Assembly: GCF_050586345.1 (NCBI RefSeq)
Contig: NZ_JBOCEF010000009.1
Location: 49,922 to 113,921, forward strand
Origin: JBOCEF01 sp050586345
GTDB lineage: Bacteria; Pseudomonadota; Alphaproteobacteria; Rhodobacterales; Rhodobacteraceae
Length of the DNA stretch: 64,000 bases
Direction of reading: 5' to 3'
Below the pieces are notes generated by a model. That model had not been told where the DNA came from. It saw nothing but the letters and a program-made list of their open reading frames with translations, and did no database searches. Shown here piece by piece: positions 10,001 to 17,885 of this stretch. The translations under genes and the position numbers were made by a program. Numbering within the stretch: position 1 is the first letter of the stretch; every line of letters begins with the position of its first letter.

Positions 10001-10349
10001 AGAGGGCGAGGGCGGCCGAGGAGGGGCCGATGAAGGCGAGGCCCGCGTCCTCCACCGCCGCGGCGAAGCGCGCGTTCTCGGCGAGGAACCCGTAGCCGGG
10101 ATGGATCGCGGCGCAGCCCTCGGCCCTGGCGGCGGCGATGACCTGCGCGGCGTCGAGATAGGCGCGGGCGCCGGTTCCGGGGATCTCCACCGCCTTGTCC
10201 GCGCGCAGCACGTGCAGGCTGCCCGCATCGTCGGCGGGGTGGATGGCGACCGTCTCGACCCCGAGCTCCGCGCAGGTGCGGGCGATGCGGCAGGCGATCT
10301 CGCCCCGGTTGGCGATGAGGACGCGGGCGAACGGCGGCGATGCGGTCAT
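7047..10349 (-). CDS. single-chain biotin-dependent acyl-CoA carboxylase (BC-BCCP-CT fusion)
   Basis: All functions of an acyl-CoA carboxylase lie on one 1100-residue chain. Residues 1 to about 450 are biotin carboxylase, starting 'RVLIANRGEIACRI', with the ATP-grasp loop 'HGGGGRGMR' and 'EANPRIQVEH'. A biotinyl domain follows with the acceptor Lys529 in 'LEAMKMEHVL'. From about 572 both halves of a carboxyltransferase follow. Two-subunit or separate-subunit forms are more common; the one-chain layout matches the long-chain acyl-CoA carboxylases known from some actinobacteria and alphaproteobacteria. It should convert an acyl-CoA to the 2-carboxyacyl-CoA. The start at 10349 is set by the standard BC N-terminus; the frame is open further upstream. 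The substrate chain length is not known. Confidence 0.9.
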   Translation of the reverse strand: MTASPPFARVLIANRGEIACRIARTCAELGVETVAIHPADDAGSLHVLRADKAVEIPGTGARAYLDAAQVIAAARAEGCAAIHPGYGFLAENARFAAAVEDAGLAFIGPSSAALALFGDKGRARALAAQLGVPCLPGLPGGASPEEMTRFFAELPPGAALMIKAVHGGGGRGMRAVTDPAEIPPAAAAAAREAEAAFGDGALYAERMIARARHIEVQVLGDGTGAAIHLGERDCTLQRRNQKVLEIAPAPNLSDADRARLAAWALEMARVEAYRGLATFEFLMDLDAPEDARLFFIEANPRIQVEHTVTEEVYGLDLVALQMQVCAGATLEGLGLAQEALVPRGAAIQARVNLEELGPDGAPRPASGTLAAYEAPTGAGIRTDGFAWAGYTASTLYDPLLAKVIAHAPGGLAPALRRLSRALAEFRVEGVATNLPALRALAAHPALPDYAVTTGFMAAEAAALHDAAASLSAPAFPGAATAAKTPAEDAVPEGLTALRAPMQATVSVLSAAEGDAVQAGQEVAVLEAMKMEHVLSAPVSGIVREVRAAPGATLAEGAAVIVIEPAEAGEGAQMSEEALDLSRIRPELAELRERLAAGQDENRPEAVAKRHARGHRTARENLGSICDEGSFREYGALATAAQEGRRTLADLIANTSGDGVVTGVGAVNADLFGEDAARCAFAVYDYMVLAGTQGMRNHGKQDRLFQLAGKWNLPVVLLAEGGGGRPGDVDQAHRAGLDCTTFAQFARLSGQAPLVGVVSGRCFAGNAALLGCCDVIIADESANIGMAGPAMIEGGGLGVYRPEEVGPIDVQSPNGVVDIRVKDEAEACAAAKKYLSYFQGALPEWEEADQRALRFTVPENRLRSHDVRETIEVLADRDSVLELRAEFGLGMITALVRIEGRPYGLIANNSRHLGGAIDGPAADKAARFMQLCDAFGLPIVSLCDTPGFMVGPEAEKTGLVRHVCRMFVTAASLSVPVFGVVLRKGYGLGAMAMVGGGFHESFSTVSWPTGEFGGMGLEGAVRLGFRKELAAQPDDAAREALFQDLLGKLYENGKAVQLGRVLEIDAVIDPAETRGWIAGADRAAGRPAGPVRGRRPFIDTW

Positions 10350-10643
10350 GGAAACTCTCGGGTCGTGAATGCGGCGTGGGGGCGGAGCGTGGCCGATGGA
10401 ACGCAGTTCCGCAAGATGCGTGAGGGGGAGAGCGCCCCGCCTCGGGGGGCGCAGGGCCCCCGCTCGGCGGCGCGCGCCGCGCCGGGCGGACGCGGGCGCG
10501 TGCGGCGGGGGCGGCGCGGGCGCGGCAGGGGCGACGTTGCGCGGCGGGGGCGCCTCACGCCCGGCGCTTCGGCTTGTGAGATGTGCGGAGCGCGGGGCGG
10601 CGCCATGCTGCGCGGCGCGCCCCCCTGCCCCGGAGACCTCGCC

Positions 10644-11093
10644 ATGCGCCGCCTGATCCTCGCCGCCGCCCTGCTCCTCCCCCTCTCCGCCCAGGCGCAG
10701 CCCGCGGGGTGGCGCAGCCATGACAGCGCCAAGGGATACGCCGCGCTGCTGGCCGACCTGAAGGCCGCGGTGCGGGCCGAGGGGATGGGCCTGGTGACCG
10801 AGGCCGGCCCCACCGGCGCCGCCGCCGCGCGCGGCATCACCATCCCCGGCAACCGCGTGGTCGGCGTGTTCCGCAACGACTTCGCCGTGCGCGCGCTGGC
10901 GGCCTCGGAAGCGGCGATGATCGAGGCGCCGATCCGCTTCTACGTGACCGAACGGGCGCAGGGCGCACGGCTGAGCTGGAAGGCGCCCTCGGCGGTGTTC
11001 GCGCCCTATGACGGGGGCGCGGAACTGGACGCGGTGGGGCGAGAGCTGGACGCGCTGTTCGACGCCATCGCCCGGCGGGCGCTGGCGGAGTGA
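10644..11093 (+). CDS. secreted DUF302-family protein
   Basis: A 149-residue protein with a clear Sec signal peptide (MRRLILAAALLLPLSAQA, cleavage after residue 18) and a DUF302 domain in the rest, including 'NDFAVRALAASEAAMIEAPIRFY', typical of the family. The biochemical role is unknown; family members occur in periplasm and cytoplasm and some are linked to redox chemistry. GGAG lies nine bases before the ATG. The gene is divergent from the carboxylase and ends just before a bidirectional terminator. Confidence 0.85.
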   Translation: MRRLILAAALLLPLSAQAQPAGWRSHDSAKGYAALLADLKAAVRAEGMGLVTEAGPTGAAAARGITIPGNRVVGVFRNDFAVRALAASEAAMIEAPIRFYVTERAQGARLSWKAPSAVFAPYDGGAELDAVGRELDALFDAIARRALAE

Positions 11094-11111
11094 GCCGCCC
11101 CCGCCCGGCGC

Positions 11112-11152
11112 AACGAAAAACCCCCGGGGCGCCTGCCCCGGGGGTTTTTCGT
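11112..11152. terminator. bidirectional terminator between DUF302 gene and yebC
   Basis: A 15-base perfect stem (11116-11130 with 11135-11149), GC-rich in the middle and flanked by AAAAA and TTTTT, with a four-base GCCT loop. It separates two convergent genes and works on both strands. Confidence 0.93.
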
Positions 11153-11174
11153 CCTGGTCCGTGCGGCGCCGAAA

Positions 11175-11921
11175 TCAGGCGTCGAGTTCGGCCATGATCT
11201 CGTCCGTCACGTCGAAATTGGCCGTGACACTTTGCACGTCGTCATCATCTTCCAGCGCCGCGATCAGCTTGAACAGCGTGCGCGCGGCGTCGAGGTCCAC
11301 CGGCGTGTCGGTCTGCGGCTTCCACACCAGCTTGGTGGACTCCGCCTCGCCCAGCGCCTCTTCGAGACCGTTCGAGACCTCGGCCAGGTCGGTGGCCTCG
11401 GTCCAGATCACGTGGCCCTCTTCCGAGGACTCCACGTCCTCGGCGCCCGCCTCGATGGCCGCTTCCATCACCGCGTCGTCGTCGCCCGCGGCCGCCGGGT
11501 ACAGGATCTGCCCCTTGCGGTCGAACATGAAGGACACCGACCCGGTTTCCCCGAGGTTGCCGCCGTTCTTGCCGAAGATCGAGCGGACGTTGGAGGCGGT
11601 GCGGTTGCGGTTGTCGGTCAGCGCCTCGACGATCACCGCCACGCCGCCGGGGCCGTAGCCCTCGTAGCGGATCTCGACGTAATCATCGCCCTCGCCCGCC
11701 TGGGACTTGTTGATCGCGCGGGTGATCACGTCCTTGGGGACCGAGTTGGCCTTCGCCTCCTTCACCGCGAGGCGCAGGCGCGGGTTCTTGTCAGGGTCCG
11801 GGTCGCCCATCTTGGCGGCCACGGTGATCTCTTTCGCGAGCTTCGAGAAGAGCTTGGAACGGGCCGCATCCTGGCGTCCCTTGCGGTGCTGGATGTTCGC
11901 CCACTTGGAATGGCCGGCCAT
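11175..11921 (-). CDS. yebC: YebC/PmpR-family protein
   Basis: Full-length member (248 residues) of the YebC/PmpR family. Members are described as transcription regulators in some bacteria and, more recently, as ribosome-associated factors that help translate difficult motifs. The highly conserved N-terminus 'MAGHSKWANIQHRKG', the 'SVPKDVITRAI' segment and the acidic C-terminal domain are all present. The start is unambiguous. The promoter candidate TTGCCT-N18-TATAAC lies at 11963-11992. It is a single gene between a terminator and a divergent gap, although in many alphaproteobacteria it neighbours ruvC, which is absent here. Confidence 0.96.
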   Translation of the reverse strand: MAGHSKWANIQHRKGRQDAARSKLFSKLAKEITVAAKMGDPDPDKNPRLRLAVKEAKANSVPKDVITRAINKSQAGEGDDYVEIRYEGYGPGGVAVIVEALTDNRNRTASNVRSIFGKNGGNLGETGSVSFMFDRKGQILYPAAAGDDDAVMEAAIEAGAEDVESSEEGHVIWTEATDLAEVSNGLEEALGEAESTKLVWKPQTDTPVDLDAARTLFKLIAALEDDDDVQSVTANFDVTDEIMAELDA

Positions 11922-11962
11922 GTCGTCCCCCGAAGGTTGGTGAAGGTCTGGAATCGCGCGCG

Positions 11963-11992
11963 GTTATAGGCCCTCGGGGCGCCCCGAGGCAA
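11963..11992 (-). promoter_or_regulatory. candidate promoter of yebC
   Basis: On the minus strand TTGCCT (11992-11987) is followed after 18 bases by TATAAC (11968-11963), about 42 bases before the yebC start codon. Confidence 0.5.
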
Positions 11993-12016
11993 GCGGGCGC
12001 GCGCGGCCCCGCCGCG

Positions 12017-12349
12017 TCAGAGCGCCATGAAGGCCGCCGCCGCCGCCCCGGCCGAGAACAGCATCACCAGCCGCAGCCGCCCCTCGCGCGCGATCATCGG
12101 CGCGCAGACCGGGTCGGCCAGGATCGCGTCCGGCAGCGGCAGCCCGCCCGCGAGCGACTTCTGAAGCTCCGACGTCACCGCCAGCCGCCGCCCGCCCTTG
12201 CGCGACCGCTGGCGCAGGATCTCGTGCTCCTCGGGGTGGCGCGTCTCGATGGCCGAGGCCAGGCGGCGCACCAGGATCCCCCAGACGAGGAGCGCCCCGA
12301 GCAGCACGAGGCAGGCGCCGAGGAACACGGCCTGGATCAGCGTCGCCAT
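12017..12349 (-). CDS. small single-pass membrane protein coupled to the sulfotransferase gene
   Basis: A 110-residue hypothetical protein. Residues 5-27 form one strong hydrophobic helix ('FLGACLVLLGALLVWGILV'), then comes a basic segment rich in Arg/Lys, and a second hydrophobic stretch ends the chain. No family is recognised. Its ATG (12349-12347) shares one base with the TGA of the upstream sulfotransferase gene, which argues for translational coupling and chose this start over one 42 bases upstream. The shared transcript suggests, but does not prove, a link to the sulfotransferase product. Confidence 0.65.
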   Translation of the reverse strand: MATLIQAVFLGACLVLLGALLVWGILVRRLASAIETRHPEEHEILRQRSRKGGRRLAVTSELQKSLAGGLPLPDAILADPVCAPMIAREGRLRLVMLFSAGAAAAAFMAL

Positions 12350-13116
12350 CACAGCGCGGCGACGCCCGCGCGGGCGCCCAGCTTCTCGCACAGGGCGGCA
12401 TAGGCGTCCTCGACCTCCGCGGGGGCGGGCGTCGCCTCGGCCTTCGCGGGGGCCTGGATCCTGCCCGACTTGATGTTGTCGCTGCCGTCGCCCACGCCCC
12501 AGCGGCCGGTGCGGCTCGAGACCGCGTAATCGCTCGAGAGCGGGGTCTTCAGGCCGAAATGGTCGGTCAGCGCGGCCAGCGTGCCGTCCGCATCCGCCAC
12601 CAGCCGGTCATAGGAGATCGCGGCCACGGGCACCTCCCCGGGCAGCGCGTCCGCGATGGCCGAAAGCTGGGCGTAGCGTTCCAGCAGCAGGGCGGGGATG
12701 TCCGTCTCCACCCCCGGGGCCTTGTCGGCGAACATCTTCGCGAGGCTGCGGATGTTCCCGGCCGGGGCGCGCAGGATGTAGAGCGGGCGGAAATCGGCCC
12801 GCGCCATCGCCAGCGCCGGGTCGGTCAGGTGCCGGTGGTGCAGCACCTTGTCGAGCAGGAACCTGTCGCCCCAGTCGAGCCGCCCGGTCAGCCGCAGCGC
12901 GCCGTAGCGCAGCCGCCCGATCGGGTCCGGGCCGCCGTAATTCACGTGCGACTCGCCGAAGCCCACGATCTGCGGGTTGTTCAGCAGAAGCTCGGTCAGC
13001 AGGGTCGAGCCCGAGCGCATGATGCCGAGCAGGCAGATCAGCTTCGGGCGTCCCAGCAGCGGCGAGGCGACGGCCGAGAACAGGGGCTGGGCGATCCGGT
13101 GCGCCGGATGCGTCAT
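12349..13116 (-). CDS. sulfotransferase-family protein
   Basis: A 255-residue P-loop protein with the 5'-phosphosulfate-binding motif 'GIMRSGSTLLTELL' near residues 31-44 and the 3'-phosphate-binding part 'YILRAPAGNIRSLAKMF' further on. It should move a sulfuryl group from PAPS to an unknown acceptor, perhaps a cell-surface glycan or lipid. The last 40 residues are Ala/Pro-rich and unlike the catalytic core. It is the first gene of a two-gene unit with the small membrane protein. Family call good, acceptor unknown. Confidence 0.78.
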   Translation of the reverse strand: MTHPAHRIAQPLFSAVASPLLGRPKLICLLGIMRSGSTLLTELLLNNPQIVGFGESHVNYGGPDPIGRLRYGALRLTGRLDWGDRFLLDKVLHHRHLTDPALAMARADFRPLYILRAPAGNIRSLAKMFADKAPGVETDIPALLLERYAQLSAIADALPGEVPVAAISYDRLVADADGTLAALTDHFGLKTPLSSDYAVSSRTGRWGVGDGSDNIKSGRIQAPAKAEATPAPAEVEDAYAALCEKLGARAGVAAL

Positions 13117-13292
13117 GTCGTGGCCTCCTGCCAGGCGCCGGGAAATGCGGCCGGGATGCGGGGGGGGAAAGCGCGCCCGCTTGAATGGCCGGGCGCGGGG
13201 GCGAAGCTAGGCCGCGCCGCGCGGCCCGAGAAAGGCGGCGCAACGTCGCGCAGAAGAGGGCGGGGGGGGGCGCGCCGCCCGCCCCCGCCGGG

Positions 13293-15095
13293 TCACATCG
13301 GCCAGAGGAACGGGATCAGCAGGCTGGCGATGATGCCGATGGACAGGTTCAGCGGCAGGCCGATCTTCACGAAATCGGTGAACTTGTAGCCCCCCGGCGC
13401 ATAGACCAACGTGTTGGTCTGGTACCCGATGGGCGTCGCGAAACTGGCAGATGCGGCGATCATCACCGCCACCACGAAGGGCCTGGCGTCGACGCCCAGC
13501 GCCTCGGCCAGGGCGATGGCCACCGGGGTCATCACCACCGCCACCGCGTTGTTCGACACCAGCTCCGTCAGCACCGAGGTCATCAGGTAGACGCACCAGA
13601 TCGCGATGGGCAGCGGCGCGGCGGCGAGGTAGGGGGCCAGCCCCTCGGCGATCAGCGCCACCGCCCCCGTCGCCTGCAGGGCCGCGCCGATGGCGAGCAT
13701 GGCGAAGATCAGCGCCAGCAGGCGGCCCTCGACCACCTCGGCCGCCTCGTCCGCGTCGATGCAGCGGGTGAAGAGCACCACCGCGACGCCCATCACCGCC
13801 GCCCCCGCGATCGGCACCAGCCCGACCGCCGACAGCGCCACCACCCCGAAGAGCGTCGCGAGCACGATCCAGGCGCGGTCGCGCCGATAGGGACGCTCGG
13901 TCGGCTGGGCGATGTCGACGAGGCCCACGTCTTCGGCGAGGCGCTTGATGTCCTCGGGGTCGCCTTCGAGCAGCAGCGTATCGCCGACCCGCACGAACAC
14001 GTCGTCGAGCTGCCGCCCCGCGTTCTGCCCGCGCCGGTGGACGGCCAGCGGATAGACGCCGTAGCGGCGGCGCAGGCGCAGCTGGCCCAGCGTGCGGCCG
14101 ATCAGGCGGCAGCCCGGGCCGATCAGCGCCTCGACGGTCACCGTCTTGCGCTCCGACAGCTTGTCGACCATCGCCAGCGCCCGGCTGTCGCGCAGGCCGA
14201 GAAGCTCGTTCACCCCGGTGCGCAGCACCACCCGGTCGCCCGCGGCGAGAACCACCGAGCGCAGGTCGCGGCGCAGCGATTCATCCCCGCGCAGCACGTC
14301 GATCACCCGCATCCGGTCGCGCTTGAACAGGTCGACCTTCAGCACCTCCTGGCCGATGACCGGGCTCTCGGGCGGCACCGCGACCTCGGTGAAGAAGCTC
14401 AGCTTCTTGCGGTCGGTCAGGAAGTCGGTCATCGACTCGCGCGCCGGCAGAAGCCGCGGGGCGGCGAAGCGCAGGTACACGAGGCCGAAGGCGGCCAGCA
14501 CGATCCCGAGCGGGGTGACCTCGAACAGGCTGAACGGCTCCATCCCGTGGGTGCGCGCGACGCCGTCCACCAGCAGGTTGGTCGAGGTGCCGATCAGCGT
14601 GCAGGTGCCCCCGAGGATGGCGGCGTAGCTCAGCGGGATCAGCAGCTGGCTGGCGGTGGAGCGCAGCGCGCCCGCCAGCCGCGCGGCGACGGGGATCAGC
14701 ACCACCACCACCGGCGTGTTGTTCATGAAGGCCGAGGCGAGGATGGTGAAGGCCGCGAAGGCCGCCAGCGTGCGCGCCGGGCGCTGGGTCGCCATGGCGG
14801 CGGCATAGCGTGTGAACGCCTCGAGCGCGCCGGTGCGCACCAGCGCCCCGGACAGCACGAACATCGCCCCGATGGTGATCGGCGCGGGCGAGGAGAAGGC
14901 CGCCATCATGTCGTCGGGCGACAGCGCGCCGAGCGCGAGCAGCGCGGCGACGCCGCCAAGGGCGACGACCTCGGTCGGGTAGGCCTCGGCCACGAACAGC
15001 GCGAACATGCCCGCCACGACGGCGAGGCAGATCAGGGCGGGCCCGTTGGCTGCGAAGAAAGCGGCGAGCTCTGCGATCACGCGGATCCTCGTCAT
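13293..15095 (-). CDS. SLC13-family permease with two RCK_C (TrkA-C) domains
   Basis: Inner-membrane anion symporter of the SLC13/DASS type, 600 residues. A first membrane half with 'AFMNNTPVVVVLIPVA' and 'IGTSTNLLVDGV' is followed by a cytoplasmic insert of about 200 residues with two TrkA-C-like regulatory domains (roughly 210-400), and then a second membrane half with 'SNNAVAVVMTPVAIALAEALG' and 'IGYQTNTLVYAPGGYKFTDF'. The two N-T/N-A hairpin motifs are the substrate and sodium sites of the family. Relatives move sulfate, phosphate or dicarboxylates; the substrate here is open. An upstream in-frame ATG at 15128 is less likely than the one at 15095. Confidence 0.88.
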   Translation of the reverse strand: MTRIRVIAELAAFFAANGPALICLAVVAGMFALFVAEAYPTEVVALGGVAALLALGALSPDDMMAAFSSPAPITIGAMFVLSGALVRTGALEAFTRYAAAMATQRPARTLAAFAAFTILASAFMNNTPVVVVLIPVAARLAGALRSTASQLLIPLSYAAILGGTCTLIGTSTNLLVDGVARTHGMEPFSLFEVTPLGIVLAAFGLVYLRFAAPRLLPARESMTDFLTDRKKLSFFTEVAVPPESPVIGQEVLKVDLFKRDRMRVIDVLRGDESLRRDLRSVVLAAGDRVVLRTGVNELLGLRDSRALAMVDKLSERKTVTVEALIGPGCRLIGRTLGQLRLRRRYGVYPLAVHRRGQNAGRQLDDVFVRVGDTLLLEGDPEDIKRLAEDVGLVDIAQPTERPYRRDRAWIVLATLFGVVALSAVGLVPIAGAAVMGVAVVLFTRCIDADEAAEVVEGRLLALIFAMLAIGAALQATGAVALIAEGLAPYLAAAPLPIAIWCVYLMTSVLTELVSNNAVAVVMTPVAIALAEALGVDARPFVVAVMIAASASFATPIGYQTNTLVYAPGGYKFTDFVKIGLPLNLSIGIIASLLIPFLWPM

Positions 15096-15383
15096 GGCGG
15101 CGCGGCTCTGCGGCGCCGGAAAATGCATCCGGCGCGAAGGCGCGCTCGGACGGTCAGCATGCCGCCCCCCGCCCCCGCAGGCAAGGCGCCAGACGCCGCG
15201 GCCCCGGGGCGCAAGGGGCGCCCATTCGGAGGAGACGGGGCGCGCGCCGGGGCCGGGGGCCGGAGGGGGGGGAGGGCGGGCGGAGGGCGGCGACAGAGGG
15301 GAAGCCTCCGGCAGGAGGCGGGGCGGGCGGGGCGCCGGCGCCCGCAGGGCGGCCCCCTCCCCGCGCCGCCGGTGCGCCTCCCC

Positions 15384-15412
15384 TTGCCCTCGCCCCCGCG
15401 CGGCGCTAACAG
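15384..15412 (+). promoter_or_regulatory. candidate promoter of the YmdB-like gene, possibly leaderless
   Basis: TTGCCC (15384-15389), 17 bases, TAACAG (15407-15412). The expected transcription start falls at about 15419, only a few bases before the ATG at 15422, and no ribosome-binding site fits in between. The rest of the divergent gap 15096-15421 (326 bases) is GC-rich with no other recognisable element. Confidence 0.45.
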
Positions 15413-15421
15413 CTTTCCCCC

Positions 15422-16255
15422 ATGAAACTCCTGTTCCTTGGCGACGTCATGGGTCGCGCGGGCCGCACCGCGGTCATCGACGCCCTGCCCCGCATGCGCG
15501 CGGCATGGGCCCTCGATTTCATCGTCGTCAACGCCGAGAACTCGGCCTCCGGCATGGGCATGACCGCCCGCATCGGCGAGGAGATCTTCGCCGCCGGCGC
15601 CGACGTGATCACCCTCGGCGACCACGCCTTCGACCAGCGCGAGATGCTCCAGCATATCGGCTCCGAGCCGCGGATCATCCGCCCCCTCAACTTCTCGAAG
15701 GCCGCCCCCGGCGGCGGCGCGCGCCTGTTCGAGGCGACCCGCGGGCGCAAGGTCCTCGTCGCCCAGGCGCTGGGGCGCACCTTCATGTCCCGCCCCTATG
15801 ACGACCCGTTCAGCGCCCTCGACCAGGCGCTGAAGACCGCCCCCATGGGCGGCGCCGCCGACGCCGTGATCGTCGACATGCACGCCGAAGCCACGTCCGA
15901 GAAGATGGCCATGGGCAAGTTCCTCGACGGGCGCGTGTCGCTCGTCGTCGGCACCCACACCCACGTCCCCACCTCGGACGCGATGATCCTGCCCAAGGGG
16001 ACCGGCTACCTCACCGATGCGGGCATGTGCGGCGACTATGACAGCGTCATCGGCATGCAGGCGGAAGAGCCGATGCGCCGCTTCCTGACCGGCATGGCCA
16101 AGGGCCGGTTCGAACCGGCGCAGGGCCCGGCCACCGTCTCGGGCGTCTATATCGAGACCGACGACTCGCCCGCCAACAAGGGCAAGGCCACCCGCATCGT
16201 CCCGGTGCGCATCGGCGGGCGCCTGCAGGAACAGGGCCCCGCGCCGCTGGACTGA
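15422..16255 (+). CDS. YmdB-like metallophosphoesterase (TIGR00282 family)
   Basis: A 277-residue calcineurin-like phosphoesterase of the YmdB/TIGR00282 type; the studied Bacillus member hydrolyses cyclic nucleotides. Metal-binding motifs are present in order: 'FLGDVMGRAGR' near the start (Asp8), 'VVNAENSASG' near residue 35, 'LGDHAFD' near 70 and 'VGTHTHVPT' near 178. The chain is full length and ends in a short loop. The ATG follows a candidate promoter so closely that the mRNA may be leaderless. A terminator follows, so the gene is monocistronic. Confidence 0.9.
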   Translation: MKLLFLGDVMGRAGRTAVIDALPRMRAAWALDFIVVNAENSASGMGMTARIGEEIFAAGADVITLGDHAFDQREMLQHIGSEPRIIRPLNFSKAAPGGGARLFEATRGRKVLVAQALGRTFMSRPYDDPFSALDQALKTAPMGGAADAVIVDMHAEATSEKMAMGKFLDGRVSLVVGTHTHVPTSDAMILPKGTGYLTDAGMCGDYDSVIGMQAEEPMRRFLTGMAKGRFEPAQGPATVSGVYIETDDSPANKGKATRIVPVRIGGRLQEQGPAPLD

Positions 16256-16276
16256 CGCGCCGCGCCGCCCCGACCA

Positions 16277-16313
16277 AACGCCCTCCCCGGCCGCCCCGGG
16301 GAGGGCGTTTTTC
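16277..16313 (+). terminator. Rho-independent terminator after the YmdB-like gene
   Basis: A 13-base perfect stem (16278-16290 with 16296-16308), a five-base loop and a TTTTTCG tail, 22 bases after the stop codon. Confidence 0.9.
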
Positions 16314-16471
16314 GTCGCGCCCCCCGGCGACTTGCCGCCTCCCCCCTGCCGCCCCGCCGCCGCCCATTCGAGACTTTTTGAAACCTTCCACCCCGTGGAC
16401 GGGTTGCGCAGGCCGCTTGCAAGAACGATGTTCACTTAAGCACAGAGTTCGACCAGCCAGGATGCAGCCCG

Positions 16472-17875
16472 ATGCAGAACCTCGCCGAAAAGCCCGCGCC
16501 CGCCCATCACCTCTACACCTCGCGCAGGACCTTCCCATCGGCCGAGCGGCTGGAGAAATCCAAGGCCCTGCGCGTCATCCACATGCTGCGCACCACCTTC
16601 GCCGCCCGGCGCAACCTGCTCGAGCTGTTCCACCCCTCGCTCTATGACGTGCGCTGGAACGTCGCCAAGATCGCCTCGGGCAAGGTGGTCACCATCAACG
16701 ACCCCGCCTTCGCGCGCCATGTCCTCAGGGACGGGGCCGAGGCGTTCCAGAAGGGGCGCATGTACGACGCCATCTTCGGGCGCTTCCTCGGCAAATCCTC
16801 GCTGATCATGGAGGGCGAGGAATCCCGCACCCGCCGCCGCCTGATCTCGCCCGCCTTCAACGCCCGCGCCCTGAAGCGCCTCGAGGGCGTCGTCGCGAAA
16901 CACGTGGAGCTGATGCTCGCCGACTGGGACCGCGCCGCCGCGGACGGCCCGGCCGAGGTGGACCTGTCGCGCGCCGTCACCGGCCTGACCATGCGCATCG
17001 CGATGGAGGCGTTCTTCTCCTCCGATCTCGGCGATGCGGAGCAGGAGATCGCCGAGCTGATGGAGGAGGCGATCATGGAATCGGGCTCTCCGTCGCTGAT
17101 CGACATGCTCGGCCTGCCCGAATGGATGCCGCGCAAGTCCCGCCGCCGCGCGGACGAGGTGATCGCGGCCCTGAACACGCATCTCTACCGCCTGATCGAC
17201 GCGCGCATCGCCGAGGGCGGCGAGATGCCCGAGACGCCGGACCTCCTCGACATCCTCGTCCACGCGCAGGACGAGGAGACGGGCGCCCGCCTCGACCGCG
17301 AGGCGGTGCGCAACGAGGTGATGACCCTGTTCGCCGCGGGGCACGAGACGACGGCGCTGTCGCTGGCCTGGGGCCTCGACCGCCTGGCGCGCGAGGATGC
17401 GGTCCAGGAGGAGCTGCGGGAGGCGGTCCGGGCCGAGGACGACGCCCCCTCGCCGCTGATCGCCGCGGCCTATGACGAGATGCTGCGCCTCTATCCCCCG
17501 GCGTTCATCGTCGGCCGCCAGGCCTGCGCGAACAGCACGTTCGAGGACGTGGACCTCGTGCCCGGCGACCGGGTGCAGGTGGCGATCTTCATGATGCACC
17601 GGAACCCCAAGTACTGGCCGGAGCCGGAGAAATTCGACCCGACCCGCTTCCTGCCCGAGGGCCGCAAGGGGCGCGATCCGTTCGCCTACATCCCCTTCGG
17701 CGCGGGCCAGCGGATCTGCGTCGGGCTGGCGCTGGCGAAGATGGAGGGCGCCCAGGTCCTGCGCGAGGGGCTGAAGCGGTTCCGCCTGCGCCCCGCGGGC
17801 CCGGCGCCGGACCCGCTGGGGCGGATCACGCTGCGGACCGAAGCGCCGGTGAAGCTGGTGGTGGAGCGGGTGTGA
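16472..17875 (+). CDS. cytochrome P450
   Basis: Soluble heme-thiolate monooxygenase of 467 residues. All core motifs are intact: the I-helix oxygen-binding motif 'AGHETT' with His291-Thr294, the ExxR pair Glu336/Arg339 in 'EMLRLYPP', and the heme-binding loop 'FGAGQRICVG' with the ligand Cys416. No membrane anchor is visible. No ferredoxin or ferredoxin reductase gene is nearby, so redox partners come from elsewhere. The motif style (AGHETT, PFGAGQRICVG) resembles CYP groups that hydroxylate fatty acids or terpenoids, but the substrate cannot be stated. The ATG at 16472 has no strong ribosome-binding site. Confidence 0.95.
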   Translation: MQNLAEKPAPAHHLYTSRRTFPSAERLEKSKALRVIHMLRTTFAARRNLLELFHPSLYDVRWNVAKIASGKVVTINDPAFARHVLRDGAEAFQKGRMYDAIFGRFLGKSSLIMEGEESRTRRRLISPAFNARALKRLEGVVAKHVELMLADWDRAAADGPAEVDLSRAVTGLTMRIAMEAFFSSDLGDAEQEIAELMEEAIMESGSPSLIDMLGLPEWMPRKSRRRADEVIAALNTHLYRLIDARIAEGGEMPETPDLLDILVHAQDEETGARLDREAVRNEVMTLFAAGHETTALSLAWGLDRLAREDAVQEELREAVRAEDDAPSPLIAAAYDEMLRLYPPAFIVGRQACANSTFEDVDLVPGDRVQVAIFMMHRNPKYWPEPEKFDPTRFLPEGRKGRDPFAYIPFGAGQRICVGLALAKMEGAQVLREGLKRFRLRPAGPAPDPLGRITLRTEAPVKLVVERV

Positions 17876-17885
17876 CGGGGCGCGA

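Noticed and set aside
10350..10643. Regulatory element between the carboxylase and DUF302 genes
   Set aside because: 294 bases of very GC-rich sequence with no promoter pair or dyad that stands out from background.
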